DNA from: Synanceia verrucosa
Lineage: Eukaryota; Chordata; Actinopteri; Perciformes; Synanceiidae
Assembly: GCA_029721515.1 (NCBI GenBank)
Contig: CM056562.1
Span: forward strand, 15,223,335 to 15,287,334
Direction of reading: 5' to 3'
DNA length: 64,000 nucleotides
A program made the position numbers and the translations under genes. The notes under the pieces are model-generated. The model did no database searches and had not been told where the DNA came from. It saw only the letters and a program-made list of their open reading frames with translations. The first letter of the stretch is position 1. Each line of letters starts with the position of its first letter. This document shows positions 46,461 to 58,764 of this stretch, piece by piece.

Positions 46461-47400
46461 TTAGATTCCAGGGAGGGCCGGTGATGGTCACATAGACGCA
46501 CCAAATATTAATAGCTTTTGCTGCAAGACTAAAATATGCAAAATCTCATAAAAGGTTGACACTTTTTTGTGGTGTTGAACAATGAGAACAATGCAGACAA
46601 AGTGAGAATGTTACACTGCAGCAGAAACAATATTCAGCTCAGAATAAACCGTCTGCATGTCTTTTTTATGACACTGACTCTGTGCACACAAGACAGACAG
46701 AGCAGATCCAGGGTGTGAGCTCAGTTTAAATTGAAAAAATCAAAATGAAATTTAGATATTTAAGATCATTGTATGGCACTTCCATGACCAGTGGTTATAC
46801 TGAGTCCTCTGTTTACTGATCCAGGCTGTACTGGAGGTCTCTACAAAAAAATCCAATTTTTGGTGAATGGAGCATTTTGTTTTAGAAACTGCTCAGAATC
46901 TCCCTTATTACTGATATTCCTAACCCATACATCCTGTGACTGTCAATAGGTCTAGTTTGTAAAGTTTCATGAGGCATGAACACATTTTCATTCAGATATC
47001 TTGAGGTCAGAGGTCAAGAGGTGCAGTGGTGTTGTGAGGTGCTCATACCATTTATTTCAAATAAAAGTAATACCACGGTGTAGAATTACTCTTTACAAGT
47101 AAAGGTCATGCATTCAGTTAACATACAAGCATACCAACTTGAAATATACCAAAAGCAAGAAAAGTTAAAAGCACTCAAAATGGTTAATTTCAGAATATTA
47201 CTGTATGTTATGATAATATTATTATAAATGTATTATGCATTACAACATATATACAGTGCATACATAATGCACTTGTTGATTTTTGAAAAAAACTTAGTTA
47301 CTTTGTGGTTGCCCAGGTAACCAAATATACAAATGAGGATAGAAGCTCCGGAATGAAACAGAACATAAAATAGAACAGACTGAGCTGTTTATCAGAACAC
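46461..47400. other. Intergenic, nothing recognised
   Basis: AT-rich sequence before the HMG-box gene. No exon or repeat family recognised. Confidence 0.5.
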
Positions 47401-47439
47401 ATTTTGTTCTTTTCTCACATTGTGAAAGCAGCTCCTTTC

Positions 47440-47540
47440 TTCTGAGTAGAGTCAAGAGCCCAGTCAAGTCGACAAGTCACAGCGTTGTAACTCACAGAGA
47501 CATATCATCATCACATATTAGCCACCGTTATCTGCATAAA
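47440..47540 (+). other. Probable untranslated first exon of the HMG-box gene
   Basis: The sequence ends CTGCATAAA|GTAAGTAC, a near-ideal donor at 47540/47541. It would join the acceptor TTTGTCACAG at 48150. There is no ATG-led frame that continues into the next exon, so it is taken as 5' UTR. Its 5' limit is not defined. Confidence 0.5.
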
Positions 47541-47977
47541 GTAAGTACACAAATACTGATAGATTATAGCTGATTAAACAAATCATTAACCAGCTATTGT
47601 TACTTTTACCAAAACACATTTCACCAATAGTTTGTTAGCTGTCAATACAATACTTTTCTACAAAATCTTTAGAAATTTAAAGCACTTAATCTGCAGAGAC
47701 CTGCTCCAGTTCATATTGTATCATATATTATTGGATTATTAATACTGATACATCAACATGTAAGCTGTATTTAAATGTCGTATGATGTGGTGAACCAAGT
47801 TTACCAGTTTTAAGTTTTTTATATGTACTTTTGGATTATTCAGTCTTTAAAAAACACACCACAATGTTCACTGAAAATGTTTCTCTGCATTTAGTAGGTT
47901 CAGTAGGTTAGTAAAAGCTATGGCTATCAAAAAATGTCCAGTATTTTCCTTTGTGTTTCTCTCTTAGTGGTAACCCA

Positions 47978-48012
<35 letters not shown>

Positions 48013-48171
48013 GCAGTAGTAGTAGTAGTATTCCAGATTGTGTTATCACTCTTGGTCAGCTGAAATGCTGATCTGGACTCTAGTCAAAATGTGCATATGT
48101 TACTTCAGTCCAGATTCTGAAAATCTTCTTCTTATTAATGTTTGTCACAGGTTCCAAGACATTCAGACAGG

Positions 48172-49323
48172 ATGAAGCACAAGTCATTGTTTACAGAGAC
48201 AGCTGAGAACATGTCTGAAGAGAACATGATTCTTTTGAATGAGGCTGAATACGTCACGTTGCTTGAGGAGAACAGTGATATATTCAGCATTCACTCCACT
48301 TCGGCTCTTTCTGCTCCACTTGCTGATATTGTTGAGCAACAACTGATTCAGCTTGTGGACAGTCTGAGCCAAGAAAACCCTCAATGCAACCCCATAGAGT
48401 CAGCTCCCCCAAATGCAGAACCTCATAATCCAGGACAGGACTTCAGTGTTGACCATCAGATGGCATCAGATGCATCAGATCAAAGTTTGAGCGGAGCTCA
48501 TGCTGGGTGCGCCACCCTGGGAGCAGCTCTTTCCAGCTATGAGCAGTCACATCCAGTCACATCTATTCAAACACTGAATGTTGGACAAGCTGCTCCCATC
48601 ACTGTCATGCAGCCTGGTCCCCTGCATGGTCAGCCAGATGCTGACAGCCAGAGACAGATCAGATTTAAGAAAAACATGTCATCAATGGAGGTCCCTGAAG
48701 GTTACAGGCTGTACCCACATCATACTGGACAAAGAAAGAGAAAGTATGAAGAGGAGCAGAAGGATGACGGCCAATATATAAAGAAGCCGCCAAACGCCTT
48801 CATGCTCTTCGTAAAGGAACAGAGGCAAAACGTGATGGCCACACTGACCAGCGACGGTACAGCAAGAGTCCATGCCACCCTGGGTCAGATGTGGAAATCA
48901 CTGTCTTATGATGAGCAGGGCAAATACTACCGGCAGGCAGAGGAAGAGAAACGTCTGCATGCGCAGCAACACCCTGACTGGTCGGCCAGCATCAACTATG
49001 GCAAAAAGAGAAACGTCAGGACGGACAGGAGGAAGGCTTCAAAAAAGACAGAAGCATCTACATCCACCTCCACCTCCACAGAGGTCACTAAGAAGGCCAA
49101 GAAGCCACGAGCGAACGAACATGTGATGGATTTGCTGGCCTCCACCTTGTACACAGGTGTGATGGAAGCTCCTCACCAACAAGCTCATTGGATGGAGTCG
49201 CTGGCCTCCACCTCCTACACAGGTGTGATGGAGGCTCCTCATCCATGGACCGGACCAATGGTGCAGCAGCTTCATTCAAAGGATCTGAACACCATAAACC
49301 TCTCTGACTGGCTCTACTCATGA
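48172..49323 (+). CDS. TCF/LEF-type HMG-box protein, single coding exon
   Basis: A 383-residue frame from ATG 48172 (22 nt after the acceptor at 48150) to TGA 49321-49323. Residues about 204-272 form an HMG box starting KKPPNAFMLFVKEQRQNVMA and ending KYYRQAEEEKRLHAQQHPDW, followed by SASINYGKKRN and a Lys/Arg-rich tail. The NAFML..K..R.NV, KYY..A..E..LH and NYGKK pattern is that of the DNA-binding domain of TCF7/LEF1 proteins, nuclear factors that bend A/T-CAAAG sites. The N-terminal 200 residues are acidic and Ser/Gln-rich. I see no beta-catenin-binding motif, and the gene lacks the many introns of true TCF/LEF genes. The C-terminus from residue 319 consists of 22-residue repeats (M-x-x-LAST-x-YTGVMEAP). 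It may be a fast-evolving, retrocopy-like fish-specific member. Targets unknown. Confidence 0.82.
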   Translation: MKHKSLFTETAENMSEENMILLNEAEYVTLLEENSDIFSIHSTSALSAPLADIVEQQLIQLVDSLSQENPQCNPIESAPPNAEPHNPGQDFSVDHQMASDASDQSLSGAHAGCATLGAALSSYEQSHPVTSIQTLNVGQAAPITVMQPGPLHGQPDADSQRQIRFKKNMSSMEVPEGYRLYPHHTGQRKRKYEEEQKDDGQYIKKPPNAFMLFVKEQRQNVMATLTSDGTARVHATLGQMWKSLSYDEQGKYYRQAEEEKRLHAQQHPDWSASINYGKKRNVRTDRRKASKKTEASTSTSTSTEVTKKAKKPRANEHVMDLLASTLYTGVMEAPHQQAHWMESLASTSYTGVMEAPHPWTGPMVQQLHSKDLNTINLSDWLYS

Positions 49324-49812
49324 TGTGCTGCTCTGGCTGCAGCACAAACACAGACGTGATGGAATTGCTGACCTCCACCTTGTACACAGGTGTGATGGAG
49401 GCTCCTGACCCACAAGCTCATTGGATGGAATCGCTGGCCTCCACCTTGTACACAGGTGTGATGGAAGCTCCTCACCTACAAGCTCATTGGATGGAATCGC
49501 TGGCCTCCACCTTGTACACAGGTGTGATGGAGGCTCCTGACCTACAAGCTCATTGGATGGAATCGCTGGCCTCCACCTTGTACACAGGTGTGATGGAGGC
49601 TCCTGACCTACAAGCTCATTGGATGGAATCGCTGGCCTCCACCTTGTACACAGGTGTGATGGAGGCTCCTGACCTACAAGCTCATTGGATGGAATCGCTG
49701 GCCTCCACCTTGTACACAGGTGTGATGGAGGCTCCTGACCTACAAGCTCATTGGATGGAATCGCTGGCCTCCACCTTGTACACAGGTGTGATGGAAGCTC
49801 CTCATTCACGGA
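49126..49812 (+). repeat. 66-bp coding minisatellite, two arrays
   Basis: The unit encodes 22 residues, MESLASTLYTGVMEAP plus DLQAHW. Array 1 (49126 to about 49250) has one full and one partial unit in the HMG-box frame. Array 2 (49359-49812) has six full units and one partial one, and lies after the HMG stop codon in another frame. Because 66 is divisible by three and the unit lacks stops, array 2 stays open for 185 codons (49320-49877) and also on the minus strand (49318-49839). Both arrays end in a similar GAAGCTCCTCA or GAGGCTCCTCA followed by an ACCGGACCA motif, which suggests duplication of the whole tail. Confidence 0.92.
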
Positions 49813-50290
49813 CCGGACCACCACCACCTCATGATTCACATGAAAAGCTTAAGTCAGCTGTGAAAGCTGTGATTTAAGTAAAACTTGGCTACTGAAAAAA
49901 AAAAAAAGCCAGAGTTTATTACTACAGCAACAGATTATTCCAGTTCTCATTTTGTATTAGAAGCTGGGGATGAGTTCAAACCTGTCAGTAAAAACAGTAT
50001 TCTTGTTTAAACCACTACTCCTGTGAGTTATTTTATTCTCATCACAACATCAGTAGATGTATGAGTCACACAGGCTGGGTTGAGCACTTTGTGTGTGTAC
50101 GAGCAAAACATACTGTAACTTTATTTTTATCTGATTGCCTCATAATTTCCTGGTTGCTTTATCAGAGCTGTGTTCTTCACTCTATACAAGTTCATTTTTT
50201 TGGCTTTTTCTCAAGAGCAGGAGGACAATATTATATTAAAAAATAGAATACACAATGTGTAATAATGTAAAACAAAGCAGATGGTGTGGA
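49324..50290 (+). other. 3' UTR of the HMG-box gene (includes open repeat frame)
   Basis: After the HMG stop the sequence holds the second repeat array. Its open frame ends HDSHEKLKSAVKAVI at 49877, followed by a run of 13 A residues near 49894. No strong AATAAA was noted. The downstream frame lacks its own promoter or splice signals, so it is described as UTR or former coding sequence. Confidence 0.45.
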
Positions 50291-50307
50291 CTTTAATGTG
50301 ACATACT

Positions 50308-53300
50308 TTATTCTATTGCTCTGAGTAAAATACATTCCACATCAAGGAAATATATTTCAACACAATACAAAACATAGGGAGAAAACGCTGCACCAACACT
50401 GACAGGACTACATGTGTGTTAAGCTCTATGTACAGGACATAACCAAGACATTCATTAAGTGCAACAACAGATTGTCTTTCCTTCAGTATGAAAAGATTTG
50501 CCATTTCCTTGGTGGCATGGACAACCAAGGGTTTCCAACCAGTGCACCAAGATTCACTGTTAAGTCATTATTAGGGAAAATATAATCTTCAACTTAACAT
50601 TATTGTGTTGGGAGTTATTTAAATTTCTGTTCGCTGTGTGTTCATGACGATGCTTTACAATGTTCTTGATCATTTTGGTGTGTGAAAACATTTTTGCATG
50701 AGGAAAAACCTGGCAAAAGGTCCGTACCTTAAAGCTGAAAGGAAAACTTTAAAAGCGGCACGCTTCTTCTCCTCAGTCCTGTACAATTCATACCTGTCTC
50801 ATCTTTGGCTCGATCAACTGGTGCAACATTACGTTGGTACAGTACAAGTCACAAGCAGAGATACAAATTTATTTAAACGCTGTCTAAAACCATCCAGTTT
50901 TGTTCTCAACACTTTAGCGTCATAATCCAGAGCAGAAAAAACAGAGAAGGAAAAGCAGAAGCTAATGCTAAAGCGACATGGTTATGAGCAATGGGAGCTT
51001 CCAGATGACAAATGAATCACTAATTAGCAGCAAGTTCATTCAACATCATCCAGCACCATATACACAAACAATTCAAAATACACTTGAAAAGCTCTTAAAT
51101 AGCAACACAAATATATGTAGCTCCTACAGCAGCACAGCAAAGGTTATATAGTGCAGTTTCACCCTAAGCAGGAAAACACCCCAAACACAACAACTATGCC
51201 TTAATGATGCAGCCGATGGTGTATTTATATATCAAATAGCAGTACTGCTACCTCTGAAACACTGTCCTGCAGTGCATGTTTAGTGTCAGTGTAACAGAAG
51301 GAGGCTAGCTAGGGACTCAAACAATAGCTATTGTCTGGTTATATGAAAATGTGAATGACAATTGAGAGTTGAAAGAAGAGTTTCACTCCAACATGAGATA
51401 TCCATCATTTAAAAATAATACAAAAGACATCGACACTCTCATATCAAAGTGAGGAGTCGTATCAAGACAGAATCTCAGGATAGGGTCATATGCATGTATA
51501 AAATGACCTGGACAGCACTTTGGAATGAAATACTTCATTTTCAGGACATAAACACAATCATTGTGCATTTCTGTACAAGAGTTGGTAGTTGTGTAGTTGC
51601 TACAGTCGTTAAACACCCACTAGTTTACTTAATACAAATGCCTGCAACCACAGACATCCTTTATTGATAGACGTAGCATTGGCTGCTGGGACACGAGAAA
51701 TACGGCTGCCATCTTGGAGTGGGGAGTCAGACAGTCTGAGCATGGAGAACTTTAACACTACTGAAGAGACAGAATGCCGGCTGCTGTGCAGCATACTCCT
51801 GCTCAAAGGACCAAATATGAAATCGGGGATTACTTTTCACAAGTAAGATTTCACATTATATCATAAACCCCGCTGAACCTTAATCAGTGATATTAAGCAA
51901 GGTATTGTTAATAAAAGACACTGACAGTTCATAGGTCCTGTTAAACAGATTACACTGAGTGGGGCCTATCATCATTCCAAGATGGCGGCCCGTGTCTCAT
52001 CAGCTCAGGCAGTTACGTTCAATGCTACGTCTATCAATATAGGATGTCTTTGCCTGCAACTACCTCACACTCACAAACTCAAGTCACTGACAACTGACAG
52101 AGGTGAATTTAAGTGTGAACTGTACCATGTTACTGTTGGGTGCAGTTTTCTTTAACCAACATACACAAAACATCACTTTACACAAACACTGAATCAGAGC
52201 TGGCAATCTGAGTTCACTGTATCAACTTAAATCCCACTGGAGGGCCGCTCCTCCAATCTGAAAACTCATTAGCCCTGGAGGTGCAAATGCTCCTTTTACA
52301 GCAAGGTGCATGTGTCGGGCCATCTGGTGGAGTCACCATCAGAGGCACACCTTTGAGTTAAAATCTCTAAAATTCTTCATGCATATGTGCTCCATATATG
52401 TGTATATTTATAAATATATTCAACAAAAATATACTTATTCTTGCATAATCCAGGGATAAATTCAGCTGATATTTCATCACGTACACCATCCTCACTAGCT
52501 AACCACAATGGATGGTCATGGAGACAATGTGGATGAATTTGTTTAGAGAAGCTCACACTGTCTCATTTCATGAAGGAAAAACAAAGACTGGGCACATAGT
52601 CATCCAATGTCCTTCCTAGAGAGAAGCATTTAATATTCTGACTTTGTCACGCAGCATTAACTACATCCATTTGTTTTGGTGGGACATCAATGTCTTTGAT
52701 GCAAATGGCAGTTTTGCAGATGGCTAGCTGGCGGATGCACATGAAAACCCTGCATCTCCGACTTTTAAGGAATTGAAATGAGACTTCTTTCATTCTGATA
52801 ATGCAATCCTTCAGTTCATATGTAGACGTTCGAACCACAAATCTGAGTCAAATTGTTGACTGTCCTCCTGCATGTGACTGTATTTAAAAACATACACAGC
52901 AAAACTCGGATCATATCACATCATTTCATCTTAGCAACAACAAAGAGACACAACAACGCATATTCCTCCACCAGATACAACCACCAAACACACACCTACA
53001 ACCACATATATGTAATCAATATGCCACTACAGACAGTAACTGTACTAGTTCATAAAGTGAGTTCATGTGATAAAAGGCCTTGGAAAACAGGATTCCACTG
53101 CCATGGCAACAGTGTGTATTTATGTCTCTATGTGCACTGATGCACTCTGTGGCTTTGTGGGCATTCGCAGTACAATTTCTACATATTTCCTTTGTCACAT
53201 TGTACGGAGCACCTAATTATCTGGTCTTTGACTAAGTACACTTAAAGGAGTGCTGAGTTCAACAAAAGAGGAACATACTCATCAAGGGTTGGACTGGTTA

Positions 53301-53921
53301 GAGCCAATGAACGCAATGCTTTTTCCAGTATAACTGCATGGTTCAACAACTATGTGAAAATAATTGGTTTCGACACAACATACTGACTAGGTGAAAATTA
53401 GAAAGAGGAAATCCTGCGCAAAAAAAAAAGATTATGTGACATTCAGAAGCCATTATATTCACAGCTTAGAAGCACAAGCCTTCATTTTAAACTGGATTAC
53501 CAATAACTTACCAGAGGATCCAAAACTTGTGTGAACCTGAATGCTACGTGAAATATTGTGGAGTGGAACATAAATCAGTAACTTCATGAGCTGCCACTCT
53601 GTAGGCCAAAGGAAGACAGAAAATACAACACAAAAAAACCAGGAGTATGTTTTTTTTTCTTTTCTAAGGAGTGCTATCATCTATGTACAGAGAGAACTGT
53701 CAGTCATCTTTCATCTCAAAGTACTGCATTATCCTTTCAGTCAGTTCTCAATAATCAACACCGTAACCATAACCGTAACCCTGCGCTGTGTTACACTTCC
53801 AGTTGCAGCAGCATATACACAACAATAAACCATAAATAAATTTAGTTTTGCCCTCCCACTTGTGCCCCAGGACAGTGAGTGTATGTTTGTTGTGTGTGTG
53901 CATGGAGCGTGTTGTCTCGTA
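50308..53921 (-). other. Probable long 3' UTR of sfxn3
   Basis: There is no coding exon on either strand in this 3.6 kb. On the minus strand the polyadenylation signal AATAAA lies at 50308-50313, and no other gene intervenes after the sfxn3 stop. A single long 3' UTR is therefore the simplest reading. It is inferred; an earlier poly(A) site is possible. Confidence 0.45.
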
Positions 53922-56900
53922 CTACAGGCCCTTGTTGAAGTAGACGGTCGTGGTGCTGGGACTGGTCTGTCGTATCCTCTCCTGCAGATCTGCTTCCAGC
54001 CCCCTCACGCTCATAGAGCTGCAAAGAGATGTTTGAACATGATTAAAAAGCTGCTGCACACTGAACAGATAACACTACATGATACATTTTCCTCCAAGGA
54101 GAGTGCTGGTACCTTTTCTGTGGGAAGAGGGCGCAGCACAGAGGAGTTGCAAACACCAGGCTGAAAACAAGAGATGGGAGGTTTTAGACGGGGTCACCTG
54201 ATTCTTTTGAAGTGCAGATAATAGAGTCCATTATGTGTAATTTACTCACCACAGGCCAACGAGCCCCACCTGGACTGGAGCATTTAGAATTGGGAAACGC
54301 TAAAAGGGACAAAGTCAAAGAAGGCAGAACATGTTTGTCTGCGTGGACATAAGCATTCAGCATATGTGTCATATGTGGAATGTGACAGGACTCTTTTCAG
54401 CTTCACAAAAAAAAACAAAAACAAAACAAAACAACACTGGCAGACCCAGTAAATCCACTGACCAAAAATAACAACAGTTTGACAGCCATGCATGCAGTCT
54501 GCTCACCTTCATGAAAGCTCTCTTCTCCAGAGCGTTCATTATAACAGGAGGAATGGCTGCAAAAAACATAAAAAAATAAGTGAAATTTGGTTACATAAGA
54601 TACATTTCACACTTAAGTATGACATGGAGATAAATTACGAAGTAAAAATGAAGCACAGTATTAAATGGCAAAAGCAACAGTGTTGACATTACCCATGGCT
54701 GGCACTGCCATGCCGATCCTGGACACCACCACCTGTACGATGGCCTGCTTGGCAGCACTGGCGGACTCTCCTAACCTATTTCCATTCTCATCCATCACAG
54801 GAATACCGTACTTCAACTCCCTGGAGGGCAAAACACAAAACAAGTCATGTAGAGCAGCTGCTAAAAGCTCCTGAGCAAACAAAGCAGACATATTTATCTT
54901 TGTCTTTTACTTCAGAGATCTCACCTCTGTCTCATGAAGGGAATGTTAATGCAGTTAGCAGCAGCGACAGCAGCGAAGGGGACGAACCGGCTGACGATTG
55001 GTGGGAGTCGCTACAAAGAAGAATCAATGAAGAATCAGACAATATCAATTTCTCTGCACAAATATAGAAATATACTGTATACACTTCAGCATGTGTCTCT
55101 GTATCTTATTTACTTTATTTTACTTTATGTGTTTGATGACTTGAAGGCATTACCGTAGCTAAAGACTTGAGACCCAGGGCAGTGACTACAGCTCCAGTAG
55201 TAGCGCTGATGTAGGCTGCACCAAGCTGACTGCAGACAGACAGATTAGATGCAGATCACACATCAATTACCCACTTCATTTTTTCAACAATTCCACATAT
55301 TATAAATAGCTGACTTATGCTGCAGCATGTGAAGTCTGCGGCTGAGAATCAGAGTGAACATTTCAAAGTAGAGTTACCTCAGTGTGTGTGCAAATACATG
55401 CCATGTGTGAATAAGCAAAAACACGAACATTCTTGCAAATAATGCAGAGGAAGACATGCTTAATAGAGGAATGTGCATTTCCCCATATTCTTCATACATG
55501 CATTTGTTTGATTCCTTTCTGCCTTTTGTGGCACAATGAAAAGAGTACGCCAACACCCCTGACAACCAATCAGAAGCATATAACCTATGTCAGCATGGGT
55601 GCATGGTGACATGAGACTGAACATACTTGACAGTGGAACGTAATACCGCTGTGAGGGAAGGGGAGAGGTCAGCAGCTCCCACCGCCTCCTTACAGACACT
55701 AGTTTAGAAGTAGGGCAGGAATGATCTAGAGTGGAAGGGAAGTGAGAAGTCCTCCCTACTTCACGGTAATTGGAGCATCTCCACTGCGGTTGGTGTAGTT
55801 GACAACAGCGTTGAAGGACTGGTTAACCCACTGCCAAAACACTACTGCCGGAGTAGTCCTGCAAACATGAGAGGACAACAGCAGTGTTTGAGGAAGCAAT
55901 GAAACTGAAACAGATACAACAACATTTGACGCTGCAGTGAAGGAGTAAAGAGTAAAAACTGTCATAGTAGAGAGCATAAACAAAAATACAGTCCACAGGC
56001 TACACAGTAGAAAGAGTGGGGGATGGTTGAACCTTCAATCAGTGCTTATTTCACACTGAAACTACCCATTATTACGTATTTACAACCAAGCAGCTTAGTT
56101 TTGATTACAGCTGGTATGCATAAGTTCGACATCAGTCAGTGGAGCATGAAACAAAAAACAAACAAAAGCAGCAAGAGATGTTTTCTTTTTCCAGCTGATG
56201 TGAAATGTTAAGCCAAGCAGGTTTATTTAATTAATTTGTCTCATTTGTCTTCAGTCTTTGGCTCCCTTTAGTGGTAGCACACAAAATTACACTGTGATGT
56301 CCCACCTGATCACCAGACAAAATATTAAGTCCCAAAGTAGTAAAATTCTAAAAATGAGTGTTGAATCATGTTATTAATTGAATGAAGAAGAAATCATGGA
56401 TTAATAAATACATAAATAAATAAAACATATAGAATACAGTCACAACATTTTCATTAAATTAAGTTTTTGAACATCAATTTAATCAGGGCAAGGTGAGCAT
56501 TTATTTAAGGCTACATTTTCATTTCCTCACAACACACTTTAACACAAATTTACCGCGATCACACAATGGAGAACTGGCCGTGACATGAGTGTATTCAGAT
56601 GTAGATCTATGTTACAGCATGTTCATCTGCTGACAGATTGTAGCTTTTCACCAAGCTGATGACAGAGAGACAGAATAACATCTTTTGAATGTAGGTCTGT
56701 AAATCTAGTCTGACAGCGCAGACATGATCTCTACTGCAGCGCTATGCTGAGAGCAACTGGGCGGAAATAGACATCCTGCAACGCTCAGAAGGAACGGAAG
56801 AAGAAAAGCAGTGCAAGAGAGCAGTAATTATTGTGAGAGCGACACTTAAAAAACAGCTGTCGGTGACCCTTAACTATTTGAGTGCCATTGATGTTTCTGC

Positions 56901-58283
56901 CGTTGTCTCCCGGAGACTGTGAGTAATGTTGGGGCTTCTGGGAGATGTAGTCAGAGCATAAAGAGACGTTATACGCCACGGAGATCAAAGTAGGAAATGG
57001 AGACGGTCGCGATTACAGAGCTAAATGGACAGATTCTGGACAAAAAGTGGTAATTTTGGTGAAACTGGCCTCTACCTCTGATAAAACAAGAACGGAACAA
57101 GGTAAAAATAAACGTTTCATGAAATAGTGAATCTCTTCTTTCATTTGAGCTATTCTGTGTTTTCAGTGTCATAGTACAAAATATTCTGTGGGTCTTTAAA
57201 AATGGCTCAAAATGGCCAAAATGCTGGCACAAGGCACTTTTTGTTTTATAAAATGGTTGGCCAAGGGGCTCTGCAGAAATTTAATTTCTCTTTTTGCATA
57301 ACCTTGCCATCAAATCTGAGCAGTTTCTGCTTGGAAATGTCTAATTTCCGAAATTTCTCCTTTTTCCTTCCAATAACATTTATTACAGAGTAATTCCACT
57401 TATTGCTTTAGTTTAAATTAAAATAAATAATTTCTTGAACAAATCTGTCAGGACTTCACTGCCCAATGATTTATCAGTATTCAGCCCTTTTTTTATTCTT
57501 TAAGAGGATTTTCACTGTAGGGATTAAAAAGTCTATTTTTATCCAGTGCTGGTTACATTTAACTTACAAGGAAATGGTATCATATTCAGTAAGTGTACTT
57601 TAATTTATATAATCCCTCTCTTATATTTGGGTGAAACCATTTTTTAATGTGGTGTTTAGAATACAGTAAATCATGTATTGAACCCTCTGCTGTACCTGTA
57701 GAAGGTGAGCATGCAGCCAGTGATGGACATGTTCATTGGCACCTGAGCAGACATCCGACCAATCACAAACATCTTCTCCCCAGTATCTGGGTGGAAGGCG
57801 GAGTCGTAGATGTATTTTGCTCTCCAGAGCTCATCCTCCGTCAGGCCAGGCTTCACAATCCCCGCTCTGAAGAAGTCCAAACACAAATTTGCAACAAATT
57901 TGACAAAAATACATCTCAGATATGCCTTCGCAATATGCCATATGTGAAAATATAGTATGCGATATTTAAGCTCCCCGTTAAGGAAAGAACATTTGTCCCA
58001 TCTCCATTTCAGTGTAACTGGCATAACTAGAGACATCAGTCCCATTCATGCATCACACCACCACAACCTCCCTATCTTTTATACTCCTACCCCATCCTCC
58101 ACTTTCCTGACCCCTCTACCTGTAGTTCTCCATGATTACTCTGGCCTCCTCCAGAGTCTCAGAGGACAGCAGGACGTTCCTGGGATCTGTGACCATGAAG
58201 AAGTGCTTGGCGCGCCCCATGAACGTGCCTTGGTCCCATCTTGGCTCCTTGATATTTATTTTGAGGGACAGCTCTTCAGACAT
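53922..58283 (-). CDS. sfxn3: Sideroflexin-3 (mitochondrial serine carrier family)
   Basis: Sideroflexins are inner-mitochondrial-membrane proteins. SFXN1 and, redundantly, SFXN3 import serine for one-carbon metabolism. Ten coding exons on the minus strand: 58120-58283, 57696-57866, 55760-55858, 55154-55229, 54925-55010, 54693-54820, 54507-54556, 54250-54299, 54113-54160 and 53922-54018 (stop TAG). All are GT-AG and in frame; 322 residues, the family norm. Landmarks: INIKEPRWDQGTF, HPDTGE (80-85), GRMSAQVPMNM, WQWVNQSFNAVVNYTNRSGD, PFAAVAAANCINIPFMRQRE, LVFATPLCCALFPQKSS and the end VYFNKGL. There is no cleavable presequence, as usual. A noncoding exon is likely at 59711-59840 (donor CAG|GTACGT). 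Protein sequence alone does not fully separate SFXN1 from SFXN3; the adjoining pdzd7, as in human 10q24, decides for SFXN3. Confidence 0.93.
56870..57062 (+). mobile_element. piggyBac-like MITE, copy 2
   Basis: It starts TTAACTATTTGAGTGCCATT at a TTAA and follows copy 1 (30164-30434) through TCTCCCGGAGACTGTGAGTA, GGGGCTTCTGGGAGATGTAG, CGCCACGGAGATCAAAG and GACAAAAAGTGGTAATTTTG. It lies in sfxn3 intron 2. The right terminus is not clear; the element may extend further. Confidence 0.6.
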
Positions 58284-58764
58284 CCTGGCTTTAAATAATA
58301 GCAGACATGTCGGTTAGCACTCACACTATGTAACAACACTATACTGGATCACATGTAAAGACATTTCTGTGCTATTTTGATATTATTTTCAGAAGAACAA
58401 TCTAGAAGCAGAGTTTATTTTTGGAATGAATGTCAGATATGTCCTATACTCCAAAGGCTGGTACCAAACCCATTGTCAGAGTATGTTACCTTGACCCATA
58501 TAAATAGTGACCTTGTTGTTCTCACTATGTCATTATTGTTTTGGGCGTCCTGTCAAGACTGCATGCTCATTGAAAGCATATTAACTATCAGGTTGAGGCA
58601 GATCTCAAAGCTCTTTCATAAGCCATGGTTGTGAGTACAAGATAAATACAAAAAAATAAATAAATAAACCCTGCTAGAAACGTAGGTCAACACCTCTGGT
58701 GTTTGGATCTGTTGAATACACAGTGCCATTATTAGACACTACCAACTGCAATGATTTGCATTAT

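Noticed and set aside
48172..49323. Calling the HMG-box gene lef1 or tcf7
   Set aside because: Only the HMG box and basic tail match. Length, N-terminus and gene structure do not, so no symbol is given.
49126..49812. Regular repeats as a CRISPR-like array
   Set aside because: Units are directly adjacent without spacers and the genome is vertebrate. This is a minisatellite.
49318..49839. Minus-strand open frame of 173 codons over the minisatellite
   Set aside because: It exists only because the 66-bp unit has no stop in that frame. It has no start context, splice sites or family similarity.
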